Assembly: GCF_040656415.1 (NCBI RefSeq)
Contig: NZ_JBFAMC010000001.1
Span: forward strand, 1,674,001-1,738,000
Reading direction: 5' to 3'
Origin: Rhodococcus_F sp040656415
Lineage (GTDB): Bacteria > Actinomycetota > Actinomycetes > Mycobacteriales > Mycobacteriaceae
Length of the DNA stretch: 64,000 nt
Position numbers and translations under genes: made by a program. The notes beneath the pieces are model-generated. The model worked only from the letters and a program-made list of their open reading frames with translations. It did no database searches and was not told the origin of the DNA. This document shows, one piece after another, positions 1 through 8,784 of the stretch; the first letter of the stretch is position 1, and each line of letters opens with the position of its first letter.

Positions 1-2538
1 GTGCACCTGTGGATTCCGCATCCGAGTATCGCGATGTGGCGTGCTTTGGCCGGCACGCCCTCTCCGCGGCTCCGGGCCGATGACCTACGGGCCCTAGACG
101 TCACGCATCCTCTGCTCGCCAGCCTGGCTCGGGATGTCCGCGAACTGCAGTCCCGACTAGCCACCGTGGAGAAGAGCGACGATCCCCTTCCAACACCGTC
201 GAAGCCATCGACACTGTTGGATTGGCTCCAGTCGGACATCGCCGCCGACCGCTCGCCATCCGCATGTGCACCCGACGACACCGTCGAGATTCACGCCTGT
301 CACGGGCAGGCCCGGCAGGTCGAGGTGCTGCGCGAGCGGCTGCTGCACTTGTTCCAGGACGACCCCACGCTTGAGCCGCGCGACGTAATCATCATGTGTC
401 CCGATGTCGAGACGTACGCGCCGCTGGTACGGGGCGCGTTCGGTCAAGGCATCCGGGGGGAGCGCAGTCACCCCGGACACCGGCTGCGGGTTCGACTCGC
501 AGATCGTGCACTGCACCAAACCAACCCGGTTCTCGACGTTGTCTCCGCGCTGCTGGATCTTGCCGACTCGCGGGTCACGATCAGCCAGGTGATCGATCTC
601 GCCGCCTCCGGCCCAGTCCGGCGCCTCTTCAAATTCGACGACGACGCCCTCGAACGAATCCGGGAGTGGACTGCGGCGGCGGGGGCACGGTGGGGCATCC
701 AAGCTCGTGAGCGGCGGGCCTTCGGGCTCGACGGCTTCGGCCAGAACACCATCAAGGCAGCACTCGACCGGATTCTGCTCGGCGCTGCCGCCGATGACAC
801 GAACGGAGAATGGCTCGGGCTCGCCTTGCCGCTCGACGACATAGAGAGCAACGACATCGACCTCACCGGACGTCTCGCCGAGTATATTGACCGGCTCGAC
901 GCGGTCCTACAAAGACTAACTGGACCGCAATCCGCCGAGCAGTGGTCAGCCGAGTTGTCAAAGGCGCTTGATCAACTCGTGGATGTGCCCGACATCGACG
1001 CGTGGCAGCTCGAACAGGCACATCGAGAGCTGACCGCTGCCTTCGAGCATGGCGGAGACACTCGGCTGCGCCTCGCCGACGTGCGGGCGATGCTCCGGTC
1101 CCTGCTTGCCGGCCGCCCCACTCGCGCCAACTTCCGCACCGGTGAACTCACGGTGTGCACGATGGTTCCGATGCGCTCGGTCCCACACCGTGTGGTCGTG
1201 CTCCTCGGGCTCGACGACGACGCCTTCCCCCGCGGGACCAACATCGATGGCGACGACGTCCTCGCCCGCGATCCGCTTCTCGGAGAGCGTGATCCACGTA
1301 GTGAGGACCGGCAGCTACTGCTTGATGCCATCATGTCCGCAACTGAGCGGCTGCTGATGTTCTACACCGGCGCCGACCCGACCAACGGCACCGTCCAGCC
1401 GCCCGCGGTGCCGCTCAGCGAGGTGCGCGACGTTCTCGACGCAATGACAGGTCGGGGCGCAGTCGTAACGAGGCACCCGTTGCAGCCGTTCGATGTTCGC
1501 AACTTCGGCCGGGAGCCGTTCAGCTTTGACGAAGCGGCGCGGGAGGGTGCCCTCGCCGCTCAGGAGCCGTCGGTGCAGGTGCCCAAGTTCCTGCCGGAAC
1601 CGTTGGGTGCCGCCAAACTCGGCGACGGCGTCATCGATCTCGCTGAACTCATCTCCTTCCTAGAACATCCTGTCCAAGGCTTCCTTCGGCAGCGCCTCGG
1701 GTTTCGGGTGCCCGAGTTGGACGAGGATGTCGCCGACGCCCTGGATCTGGAACTCGATTCCCTCGCGCGATGGGGGATCGGCGACCGCATGCTCACCGCG
1801 CGGCTCGTCGGCAACGAACCGACCAAGTTCCGCGGGGCCGAATGGCGCCGAGGGACCCTGCCACCAGCGAAGCTCGGTCAAACGGTGCTCGACGAAGTAG
1901 AGCGGGACGTCGAACCGCTCGCCCGTGCCGCTGCGCCAGTGCATGCTGGGCGCTCGGAGACCATCGACATCGACATCGACCTAGGTGGCAAGCGTCGGCT
2001 GGTGGGCACGGTGGACGGGATACACGGCAACGTCGTAGTGCGCACGACGTTTTCGCGGCTCGCCCCGAAGCATCGGATCGCCGCATGGGTTCGCCTGCTT
2101 GCCGTCGCCGCCACTAGACGATTCGGCCTCACTGCCGTCACCACCGGCCGCGGCAGGGGGCGGCGGCCTGTTATGCGGTCGACGCTCGTGGCGCCCGGGA
2201 ATCCGACCGAGATCCTGCGGCAGCTCGTCGAACTGCGTGAGAGCGGCTTGAAGAGCCCGCTGCCGGTGGCCCCTGCCGGGTCGGCCGCATACGCGGAGGT
2301 GCGGTTCCGCGGCCGCTCTATCGAACTCGCCCTGTTGGCCGCCGAGAAAGAGTGGGCTGGAAAGTTCGGGGATGGTATGGACCGGCACATCGAGTACGTG
2401 CACGGTTCCGGTGCGAGCCTGTCAGTGCTCACCGCCGAGGACGCGCCGCCCGGAGCTCACGAGCCGACCCGCTTCGGTGACGTGGCCGAAATTTTGTGGA
2501 GTCCGCTTCTGGCGGCTGAGACCTTGGGGGAACCATGA
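1..2538 (+). CDS. recC: RecC, exodeoxyribonuclease V gamma chain (5' end missing)
   Basis: This is the C-terminal 845 residues of RecC, the chi-recognising, DNA-strand-separating subunit of the RecBCD helicase-nuclease that resects double-strand breaks. The frame is open from base 1, and RecC proteins are usually about 1,050-1,150 residues, so roughly 250 codons lie outside the window; the GTG at base 1 is probably an internal valine. The visible opening MHLWIPHPSIAMW is typical of the N-terminal third of RecC, and the inactive-helicase-like and nuclease-like folds follow. The stop overlaps the recB start (ATGA at 2535), so the two are translationally coupled. Assignment rests on family resemblance and the following recB and recD. 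It is a conserved housekeeping gene with no sign of transfer. Confidence 0.93.
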   Translation: MHLWIPHPSIAMWRALAGTPSPRLRADDLRALDVTHPLLASLARDVRELQSRLATVEKSDDPLPTPSKPSTLLDWLQSDIAADRSPSACAPDDTVEIHACHGQARQVEVLRERLLHLFQDDPTLEPRDVIIMCPDVETYAPLVRGAFGQGIRGERSHPGHRLRVRLADRALHQTNPVLDVVSALLDLADSRVTISQVIDLAASGPVRRLFKFDDDALERIREWTAAAGARWGIQARERRAFGLDGFGQNTIKAALDRILLGAAADDTNGEWLGLALPLDDIESNDIDLTGRLAEYIDRLDAVLQRLTGPQSAEQWSAELSKALDQLVDVPDIDAWQLEQAHRELTAAFEHGGDTRLRLADVRAMLRSLLAGRPTRANFRTGELTVCTMVPMRSVPHRVVVLLGLDDDAFPRGTNIDGDDVLARDPLLGERDPRSEDRQLLLDAIMSATERLLMFYTGADPTNGTVQPPAVPLSEVRDVLDAMTGRGAVVTRHPLQPFDVRNFGREPFSFDEAAREGALAAQEPSVQVPKFLPEPLGAAKLGDGVIDLAELISFLEHPVQGFLRQRLGFRVPELDEDVADALDLELDSLARWGIGDRMLTARLVGNEPTKFRGAEWRRGTLPPAKLGQTVLDEVERDVEPLARAAAPVHAGRSETIDIDIDLGGKRRLVGTVDGIHGNVVVRTTFSRLAPKHRIAAWVRLLAVAATRRFGLTAVTTGRGRGRRPVMRSTLVAPGNPTEILRQLVELRESGLKSPLPVAPAGSAAYAEVRFRGRSIELALLAAEKEWAGKFGDGMDRHIEYVHGSGASLSVLTAEDAPPGAHEPTRFGDVAEILWSPLLAAETLGEP

Positions 2539-5500
2539 CCGCAGGAACCGCTCCGGGGATGAGCAAGACCGCCTTCAGCCTGCTCGCTCCGCTTCCGACG
2601 GGCACCACCGTCCTCGAGGCTAGCGCCGGTACCGGCAAGACCTACGTAATCGTCGGCCTCGCGGCCCGGTTCGTCGCGGAGGAGGACATCGACCTGTCGC
2701 AGCTGCTGCTCGTGACGTTCAGCAGGGCCGCGACGAAGGAGCTGCGCGAGCGCACCCGCGAGCGGTTCACCACGGCCGCAGCGGGATTAGCGGACCCGAC
2801 CGCGGCGCGCAGCAGTGACGATCCGCTGGTTGCGCACCTGGCGAACACGGACGACGAAGAGGTGACAAGGCGGCGCCGACGGCTGATGCAGGCGCTGTCG
2901 GACTTCGATGCCGGCACCATCGTCACCACACACAGCTTTTGCCAGCGCATGCTCGACGGACTCGGCATCGCGGGGGAACGCGATCCCGACGCAGTCCTCG
3001 TGGAGGAGGCAGAAGATCTCGTCGAGGACGTGATCGCCGACCTGTACGTCCGGCACTTCGGGCGTGTCGACACCCGCACACTCGCGCCAGGCGATGCGCA
3101 TAAGGCGGCGCGGGCGGCGATCTTCGATCCCCTGGCTGTGCTCGCGCCCGAATGCGCGGACGGCAGTCGCGCCGGCGACGCAGTCGCTTTCGCTAGCGCT
3201 GTGCGCAAGGAGACCCGTCGCCGTAAACGGTTGGCCGGCATTCGCGATTTCGACGACCTGCCTGCCCTGCTACACGGGGTGCTCACTGACCCCGAGCACG
3301 GCGAAGCCGCTTGTCGCCGGATGCGCGAACACTACCGGGTGGTGCTCGTCGACGAGTTCCAGGACACCGACCCGCAGCAGTGGGGCATTCTGCGGGCGGC
3401 GTTCCACGGTCACTCGACGCTGGTGCTCGTCGGTGACCCAAAGCAGGCCATTTACGCGTTCCGCGGAGCCGAGGTGCTCAGCTACCTTGACGCGGTCAAA
3501 GCCGCCGACCGCCGTCAGGAGCTCACCTGCAATTGGCGCAGCGACGCAGATCTGGTTGCGGCACTGCATTATCTGTATGGCAGCGCCAGACTCGGGCATG
3601 AAGACATCGTCGTACACGCCGTCGACGCAGCTAGGCAGTATTCGCGGCTGCAAGGCGCGCTGCCGCTACGGCTGCGATACCTGCCGCGGGCGGGAGCCGG
3701 TCGGCTGAACAAGTCCGGCTTACCCGCCGTTGGGAAGGTCCGGGAACGCATTGCTGAAGACGTCGCCGCCGACATCGTCAGGCTGCTCGACAGTGGCGCG
3801 ATGCTCAAGTTGGATGGCACCCGCCGACCGGTCGAACCCGGGGATATTGCGATCCTCGCCGGTACGAACGCACAGATCGCCCTCCTCCAGGAGGTCCTCG
3901 ACCACGCCGGTGTCCCGTCTGTGCTGGCTGGTGGCAGCAGCGTGTTCGAGACACCCGCGGCGCGGCACTGGCTGCGGGTTCTGCAAGCGCTCGAACAACC
4001 CCACCGGCCCGACCGGGTGCGGCTCGCCGCGCTGACCCCTCTGTTCGGGTGGACCGCGGAGCAGATCGACGCTCGCGGCGACGACCTGATCAGGGATGTG
4101 TTCGGTCAGCTGAGGGATCTGTCGGCGCTGTTCGCGCAGTCGGGGTTCGTGGCGGTGTTCGAGCAACTCGTCACCAACGAGCAACTCGTCACCAACGAGC
4201 AACTCGTCGCCAAAAGGGAGCGGCTCCAGAAAGGCCTGCTGGCGGTCGCCTCCGGCGAGCGCACCCTCACTGACCTGCGGCACATTGCCCACCTGCTCGG
4301 CGCCGTTGCAGCGGAAAGGTCCTTCGGCCTTACTGCGCTCACCGGGTGGCTCACCGACCGCATCAAGGACCCCAAGTCCGGCGGTGGCGATCGCAGCCGC
4401 CGCCTCGACAGCGACGCCGCCGCGGTTCAGCTGGCCACCGTGCATGCGAGCAAGGGCCTCGAATATCCCATTGTCTATGCGCCATTCGCATGGAGCACCG
4501 GCCGCTCCTCCGACAACGACAAGCTGCTGTTGCACGACGAGAGTGGCCGAAGGATCCTCGACATCGGCGGCGATCGCAGCCCCGGGTACGGCGACCGCCG
4601 GCGTCGCCGCGATGAAGAAGCCGCGGGCGAAGACCTGCGACTGCTGTATGTGGCGCTGACCCGGGCAAAGTGTCAGCTGGTGCTATGGTGGGCGCCTGCT
4701 TACGGGACGAGCGGGGGTCCGCTGCATCGGATCCTGTTCGGCAGGAGTCCCGGCGAGGCAGAAGTGCCGCAGAAAGTGGGCGTGCCGGAGGATCCGGATG
4801 TCGCGCAACACTTGATGCAATGGGCTAGCAGGGCAGCGATCCCGATTGCGGTCGAAGCCGTAGGCGCCGAACCTATCCCACGGCTGTCGTGGACGGCGCC
4901 CCAGCAGGGGTCCGGGGAGCTCGAGGCGGCGAAGTTCAAGCGCGAACTCGACGAGGAATGGCGGCGCACGTCGTACACGGCGCTTACCGGGTCCTCGCAT
5001 GAGCGTCCCGGTGCCGTCAGCGAGGCAGAGGATCAGGGGAAAAACGACGAACCGGCGGAACCTGCCGCGACTTCCCAAACGGTCTCGGGTGGGATTTCGT
5101 CGCCTATGAACGGTATGTCGTATGGCCCGGTCTTCGGCACCCTCGTGCACGAAATCCTCGAGCATGTCGACACGTCCGCCAACGATCTAAAAGCTGAGCT
5201 GCTGCGGCACTGCCGCGAGTCAGTCGAGACGCGGATGATGCAGGATGATCCGGAGGCGCTGGCGGCGGCGCTGCTGGCGGTGCTGCGCACTCCGCTCGCC
5301 GGCGGTGGCACTCTCGCCGCTGTCCAGCCGCGAGATCGGTTGCCGGAGTTGGAGTTCGAGTTACCGCTCGCCGGGGGTGACTTTCCAGCCGGGCTCGAGG
5401 TGACATTGAGGAAGATTGTGGGGCTACTGCGCAAATACTTGCCGACTGACGACGTCCTCGCGTCGTACGCGGACGTGCTCAAGGACCTGGGTCGGACACC

Positions 5501-5918
5501 TCTCCGGGGCTATCTGACTGGCAGCATCGACGCGGTGCTGCGCGTTCCTGGTCCTGCCACCCCTGACGATCCGCGATTCGTGATCGTCGACTACAAGACC
5601 AACCGGCTCGCGCCCGGCGATCTGACTACCGCCGACTTCACTCGCGAAGCTATGGCAAAGGAGATGATGAGGTCGCACTATCCGCTGCAGGCGCTGCTGT
5701 ACGCGGTTGCGTTGCACCGGTATCTGCGCTGGCGACTGCCCGGATACGACCCCGAGACCCATCTCGGTGGGGTGCAGTACCTGTTCGTGCGCGGCATGGT
5801 CGGCCCAGAAACACCGGACGGTGCCGGTGTGTTCGACTGGGATCCACCCGCGCAGTTGGTGGTGGAGCTGTCGGATCTACTGGCGGCGTCGACTGGTGAG
5901 ACCGGGGTGGGTGCATGA
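2535..5918 (+). CDS. recB: RecB, exodeoxyribonuclease V beta chain (helicase-nuclease)
   Basis: This 1,127-residue protein is the 3'-5' motor and sole nuclease of RecBCD. Seen directly: a Walker A motif ASAGTGKT at residues 29-36, the Walker B/motif II VDEFQDTDPQQ near residue 275, the motif IV-VI helicase core with HASKGLEYP and YVALTRAK, and a C-terminal nuclease domain with the metal-binding IVDYKTN motif near residue 1015. The ATG overlaps the recC stop, and the recD ATG overlaps this stop, giving a three-gene coupled operon. An odd feature is a short in-frame tandem repeat at 4161-4214 encoding NEQLVT repeats in a lineage-specific loop. Length is normal for an actinobacterial RecB. The sequence shows no regulation beyond coupling. 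Confidence 0.96.
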   Translation: MTAGTAPGMSKTAFSLLAPLPTGTTVLEASAGTGKTYVIVGLAARFVAEEDIDLSQLLLVTFSRAATKELRERTRERFTTAAAGLADPTAARSSDDPLVAHLANTDDEEVTRRRRRLMQALSDFDAGTIVTTHSFCQRMLDGLGIAGERDPDAVLVEEAEDLVEDVIADLYVRHFGRVDTRTLAPGDAHKAARAAIFDPLAVLAPECADGSRAGDAVAFASAVRKETRRRKRLAGIRDFDDLPALLHGVLTDPEHGEAACRRMREHYRVVLVDEFQDTDPQQWGILRAAFHGHSTLVLVGDPKQAIYAFRGAEVLSYLDAVKAADRRQELTCNWRSDADLVAALHYLYGSARLGHEDIVVHAVDAARQYSRLQGALPLRLRYLPRAGAGRLNKSGLPAVGKVRERIAEDVAADIVRLLDSGAMLKLDGTRRPVEPGDIAILAGTNAQIALLQEVLDHAGVPSVLAGGSSVFETPAARHWLRVLQALEQPHRPDRVRLAALTPLFGWTAEQIDARGDDLIRDVFGQLRDLSALFAQSGFVAVFEQLVTNEQLVTNEQLVAKRERLQKGLLAVASGERTLTDLRHIAHLLGAVAAERSFGLTALTGWLTDRIKDPKSGGGDRSRRLDSDAAAVQLATVHASKGLEYPIVYAPFAWSTGRSSDNDKLLLHDESGRRILDIGGDRSPGYGDRRRRRDEEAAGEDLRLLYVALTRAKCQLVLWWAPAYGTSGGPLHRILFGRSPGEAEVPQKVGVPEDPDVAQHLMQWASRAAIPIAVEAVGAEPIPRLSWTAPQQGSGELEAAKFKRELDEEWRRTSYTALTGSSHERPGAVSEAEDQGKNDEPAEPAATSQTVSGGISSPMNGMSYGPVFGTLVHEILEHVDTSANDLKAELLRHCRESVETRMMQDDPEALAAALLAVLRTPLAGGGTLAAVQPRDRLPELEFELPLAGGDFPAGLEVTLRKIVGLLRKYLPTDDVLASYADVLKDLGRTPLRGYLTGSIDAVLRVPGPATPDDPRFVIVDYKTNRLAPGDLTTADFTREAMAKEMMRSHYPLQALLYAVALHRYLRWRLPGYDPETHLGGVQYLFVRGMVGPETPDGAGVFDWDPPAQLVVELSDLLAASTGETGVGA
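4161..4214 (+). repeat. 18-bp in-frame tandem repeat inside recB
   Basis: Three copies of an 18-bp unit (GAGCAACTCGTCACCAAC) lie head to tail; the third has a few substitutions. They encode a repeating NEQLVT hexapeptide. The unit is a multiple of three, so slippage would change loop length without breaking the frame. Confidence 0.9.
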
Positions 5919-7903
5919 AAAGAAAGAGGCTGATTACGGAGTTTTGCGGGGGCTTGCTGCGCAAGTTTCACGAGGCCGAGGTGCTCGAGGTCGCCGACGT
6001 GCATGTCGCGCGCCGGCTCGGGAAGCTCGGCGGAGAGACTCGCGAGGAAGTACACCTGGCGACCGCGTTCGCGGTGCGGGCCGTGCGGAATGGGTCTGTA
6101 TGCATGAATCTGGCCGAAATTCATGACGTGACGGCCCGCATGAAAATAGAACTCGATCCTGACGAACGGAAACGCCTCGATGCCGTCGCAGAGGCACTGC
6201 GGTCGAGTCCGCTCGTGGTCGGTGGCGACGAAGGGCCGCTTTGTCCACTGCGGCTTGAGGACGCGGTTGACGACGACGGCCTGCCGGAGCTGTACCTGTA
6301 CCTGGACCGGTACGACCGGCAGGAACAGACGGTGAAACGGATCCTCGGCGTACGCGCGAAAGGATACCCCGCAGTCAAGGAGGGTCTGCTGCGCGACGGG
6401 CTGGACGAGTTGTTCCACGATCCAGCCCCGGCCCGGCAGCGCATCGCGGCGGCTGTCGCGGCAACGCACTGGACGTCGGTGATCGCGGGCGGTCCCGGTA
6501 CTGGCAAGACTAGTACTGTCGCAAAGGTACTCGCGTTGCTTGCCCGTCAGGATCCCGGGCTACGGATCGGGTTGGCCGCGCCGACTGGCAAGGCGGCCGC
6601 TCGGCTGCAGGAGTCGGTACGGAGTAAGGCCTTCGATGTCGGCCTGTGGGGCCGGAAGGAGGCCGACAAGGTAGGCCGGGGGCCGGAGCTGTCGGCCATG
6701 ACGTTGCACCGGATGCTCGGGTGGCAGCGGGGGGCCAGCCGGTTCCGCTACAACGAGAACAACCATCTGCCGTATGACGTGATCGTGGTGGACGAGACGT
6801 CGATGGTGTCGCTGACGATGATGTGCCGGCTGCTTGGGGCCGTACGCCCCGAGGCGCGGCTGGTCCTCGTTGGCGACCCCGACCAGCTGGCGTCGGTGGA
6901 CGCCGGCGCGGTGCTCAAGGACCTGGTGGACCGCACGGCTACTGGTGTCGAGAATCCGGTGCTGGCGAGGGTGGTGGGTGCGGACCTGTCGGCCTCCGAC
7001 GGCGAGGAGGCGCTGTCTGAGACCGATCGGGACCGGTTGCGTGGGGCCGTGATTGAGCTCACTAAGAATCACCGCTTCGGCGAAGGCCAGGATGAAGACG
7101 AAGACGAGGACGAAGACGAGTATGAAGACGAGGACGAAGACGAGTATGAAGACGAGGACGGTGAGAGCATCGCGGAGCTAGTGGGGGCGGTGCGCGAGAG
7201 AGACGCTGATCGTGTTCTAAAAATCCTCCGAAGTGGTGTGAAGGGCGTTTCGTTCATCGAGATCAAAGACGATGCGTCAACCATCGACATCAAGGATCTA
7301 ACCGAGTTGTGCCAGGATGTGGTGTCAACGGCACAAAGGGTTGCGGCGAAGGCTCGCGTGGGTAATGCTGTCAAAGCGTTGAAGGCGTCGCAGAACCACC
7401 GTCTGCTGTGCGCGCACCGAGACGGCCCGTTCGGGGTGTCGTGGTGGGCACGTGAAGCGGTGGGCTGGATCGCCGAGGAGCACCCCCACATCCCTCTCGA
7501 CCCCGGTAGTTGGTACGAAGGACAGCCTCTGCTGGTGACGGAAAACGATCATGACTTGCGGGTCTACAACGGCGACACCGGTGTTGTCGTCGCCGATGGT
7601 AGAAACGGACTGATCGCCGCAATCGATCGCGGCAAGAAGCAAAAGCCGTTGCGGGTGCACCCGAGCCGCCTTGCGTCGGTGCAGACCGCGTACGCGATGA
7701 CGATTCACCGCAGCCAGGGCAGTGAGTACAGGCGAGTCTCGGTGATTCTGCCCGAGGCTGGGTCCTTGATACTCACCCGCGAGCTTCTGTACACCGCTAT
7801 CAGCCGCGCGAGAAAACACGTGCGGATCGTCGGAACTGAAGAAGCCGTCCGGGAAGGTGTGGAGCGACAGGTTCCACGGGCGAGTGGGTTGCAGCGCGGG
7901 TAG
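5915..7903 (+). CDS. recD: RecD, exodeoxyribonuclease V alpha chain (5'-3' helicase)
   Basis: This 662-residue SF1B helicase is the fast 5'-3' motor of RecBCD. Visible motifs are Walker A GGPGTGKT near residue 192, the VIVVDETSMVS Walker B near 290, the VLVGDPDQLASV motif III, and the C-terminal YAMTIHRSQGSEY and LYTAISRAR motifs. The ATG overlaps the recB stop. A strongly acidic run of Asp/Glu/Tyr at about residues 392-416 is encoded by a 24-bp tandem repeat (7100-7159) and lies between the 1B-like region and domain 3; this tract is not a standard RecD feature. The gene ends 5 bp before the convergent SIMPL-domain gene, with no terminator visible in that gap. Confidence 0.95.
   Translation: MKRKRLITEFCGGLLRKFHEAEVLEVADVHVARRLGKLGGETREEVHLATAFAVRAVRNGSVCMNLAEIHDVTARMKIELDPDERKRLDAVAEALRSSPLVVGGDEGPLCPLRLEDAVDDDGLPELYLYLDRYDRQEQTVKRILGVRAKGYPAVKEGLLRDGLDELFHDPAPARQRIAAAVAATHWTSVIAGGPGTGKTSTVAKVLALLARQDPGLRIGLAAPTGKAAARLQESVRSKAFDVGLWGRKEADKVGRGPELSAMTLHRMLGWQRGASRFRYNENNHLPYDVIVVDETSMVSLTMMCRLLGAVRPEARLVLVGDPDQLASVDAGAVLKDLVDRTATGVENPVLARVVGADLSASDGEEALSETDRDRLRGAVIELTKNHRFGEGQDEDEDEDEDEYEDEDEDEYEDEDGESIAELVGAVRERDADRVLKILRSGVKGVSFIEIKDDASTIDIKDLTELCQDVVSTAQRVAAKARVGNAVKALKASQNHRLLCAHRDGPFGVSWWAREAVGWIAEEHPHIPLDPGSWYEGQPLLVTENDHDLRVYNGDTGVVVADGRNGLIAAIDRGKKQKPLRVHPSRLASVQTAYAMTIHRSQGSEYRRVSVILPEAGSLILTRELLYTAISRARKHVRIVGTEEAVREGVERQVPRASGLQRG
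7100..7159 (+). repeat. 24-bp acidic-coding tandem repeat in recD
   Basis: The 24-bp unit GAAGACGAGGACGAAGACGA followed by GTAT occurs at 7100-7123 and 7124-7147, then as a half copy at 7148-7159. It encodes EDEDEDEY repeats. The copies are identical, which suggests recent slippage or duplication. Unit length preserves the reading frame. Confidence 0.92.
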
Positions 7904-7908
7904 CAGAT

Positions 7909-8592
7909 TCAGTACGCCTCGAACCGTGCCTCGACGTCCGCGGTGACGCGAAGCCGTTCCGGCTTCAGCGCGAGCCCTTCGTGCTCGTGAACCTGCTCCG
8001 CGGCCGAGGCGGCCAATGCCCGCACGACGGGTTGGCCGACGTCGGGGCGCTGCCCGGCGTTGAGCATGCCGGGGTCGGCCAACGCCACGGCCTCGATCCG
8101 GGTGCAGCCCAGACGCCGGCCGTAGTCCTCCGCCTTCGTTAGCGCGTCGTGGACCGCTAGACCTCGGACCCCGGATACGGCCTCGGCATGGGACTTGCGA
8201 GTGAGCTTCCACTCGAGGCGACCGACGCCGACACCGTCGATCGCCGACGCCTGATCGACGAAGGTGGCTACGGAACCGAGGTCGCGGAACGTCACTGATC
8301 CAGTCGCTGTCGAACGGTAGTTCCACGGCAGCTTTTTGCCCTGTGGATGGTACGGCCGGTACCGGGTGTGCTGGATCTGATCGAGTGACCACCGCCGGAC
8401 GGGACGTGCAGGTGTCCGGTCGAGAGACCGGATCAGCTGGGTAAGCGTGGCCGCAGATTTCGACGAGGCGTCGGCAGCCTCGGCGCGGGTGGTGCCGTCG
8501 AAGGCGATATTCAGATGGACCACACAACGATTGGGCGCGAAGGAACGCTCGGCGTGGCCGGTGACCGTGATCGCGATGGGATTGGTGGGCAT
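7909..8592 (-). CDS. SIMPL-domain (DUF541) protein
   Basis: A 227-residue protein of the SIMPL/DUF541 family, whose members include periplasmic, oxidative-stress-linked and kinase-interacting proteins of poorly known biochemical role. The start at 8592 gives MPTNPIAITVTGHAERSF, matching the usual family opening (ITVTGxGxxxxxPD), and the conserved C-terminal segment with LRVTADVEARFEAY is present. No clear signal peptide or membrane segment is visible, so a cytoplasmic location is likely here. The frame stays open far upstream across the divergent LacI gene, but that extension is antisense and not protein-like. Its promoter region is shared with the LacI regulator at 8785 and carries two operator-like palindromes, so it is a plausible target of that regulator. 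Confidence 0.82.
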   Translation of the reverse strand: MPTNPIAITVTGHAERSFAPNRCVVHLNIAFDGTTRAEAADASSKSAATLTQLIRSLDRTPARPVRRWSLDQIQHTRYRPYHPQGKKLPWNYRSTATGSVTFRDLGSVATFVDQASAIDGVGVGRLEWKLTRKSHAEAVSGVRGLAVHDALTKAEDYGRRLGCTRIEAVALADPGMLNAGQRPDVGQPVVRALAASAAEQVHEHEGLALKPERLRVTADVEARFEAY

Positions 8593-8627
8593 GAGGCCAG
8601 TGTCTCCCGTTTGAGTGTCTTGGAGAA

Positions 8628-8641
8628 TTGGAGCGATCCAA
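8628..8641. promoter_or_regulatory. LacI-type operator, site 1
   Basis: TTGGAGCGATCCAA is a near-perfect palindrome just upstream of the SIMPL gene. With its flanks it reads GAATTGGAGCGATCCAAC, which matches the reverse complement of site 2 at 17 of 18 positions. A central CG is typical of LacI-family operators. Confidence 0.65.
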
Positions 8642-8715
8642 CAAGAATCCACAGTCAGGTCCTCTGAGCGGTGCGGTGCTGCCCCTGGAGCGCAGTACAC
8701 AGGCAATTTGTGGGG

Positions 8716-8729
8716 TTGGATCGATCCAA
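8716..8729. promoter_or_regulatory. LacI-type operator, site 2
   Basis: TTGGATCGATCCAA is a perfect 14-bp palindrome about 55 bp upstream of the LacI-type gene start. It lies about 88 bp centre to centre from site 1, in inverted orientation. Position and symmetry suggest autoregulation and control of the divergent SIMPL gene. Confidence 0.7.
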
Positions 8730-8784
8730 TTCTTGCGCTATCGTGTGTGTATTGCTGCTCACGTCGTCGGAAGCAGGCACGGTC

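Noticed and set aside
1..3. GTG at base 1 as the true recC start
   Set aside because: The protein would be about 250 residues short for RecC, and the window edge falls in an open frame.
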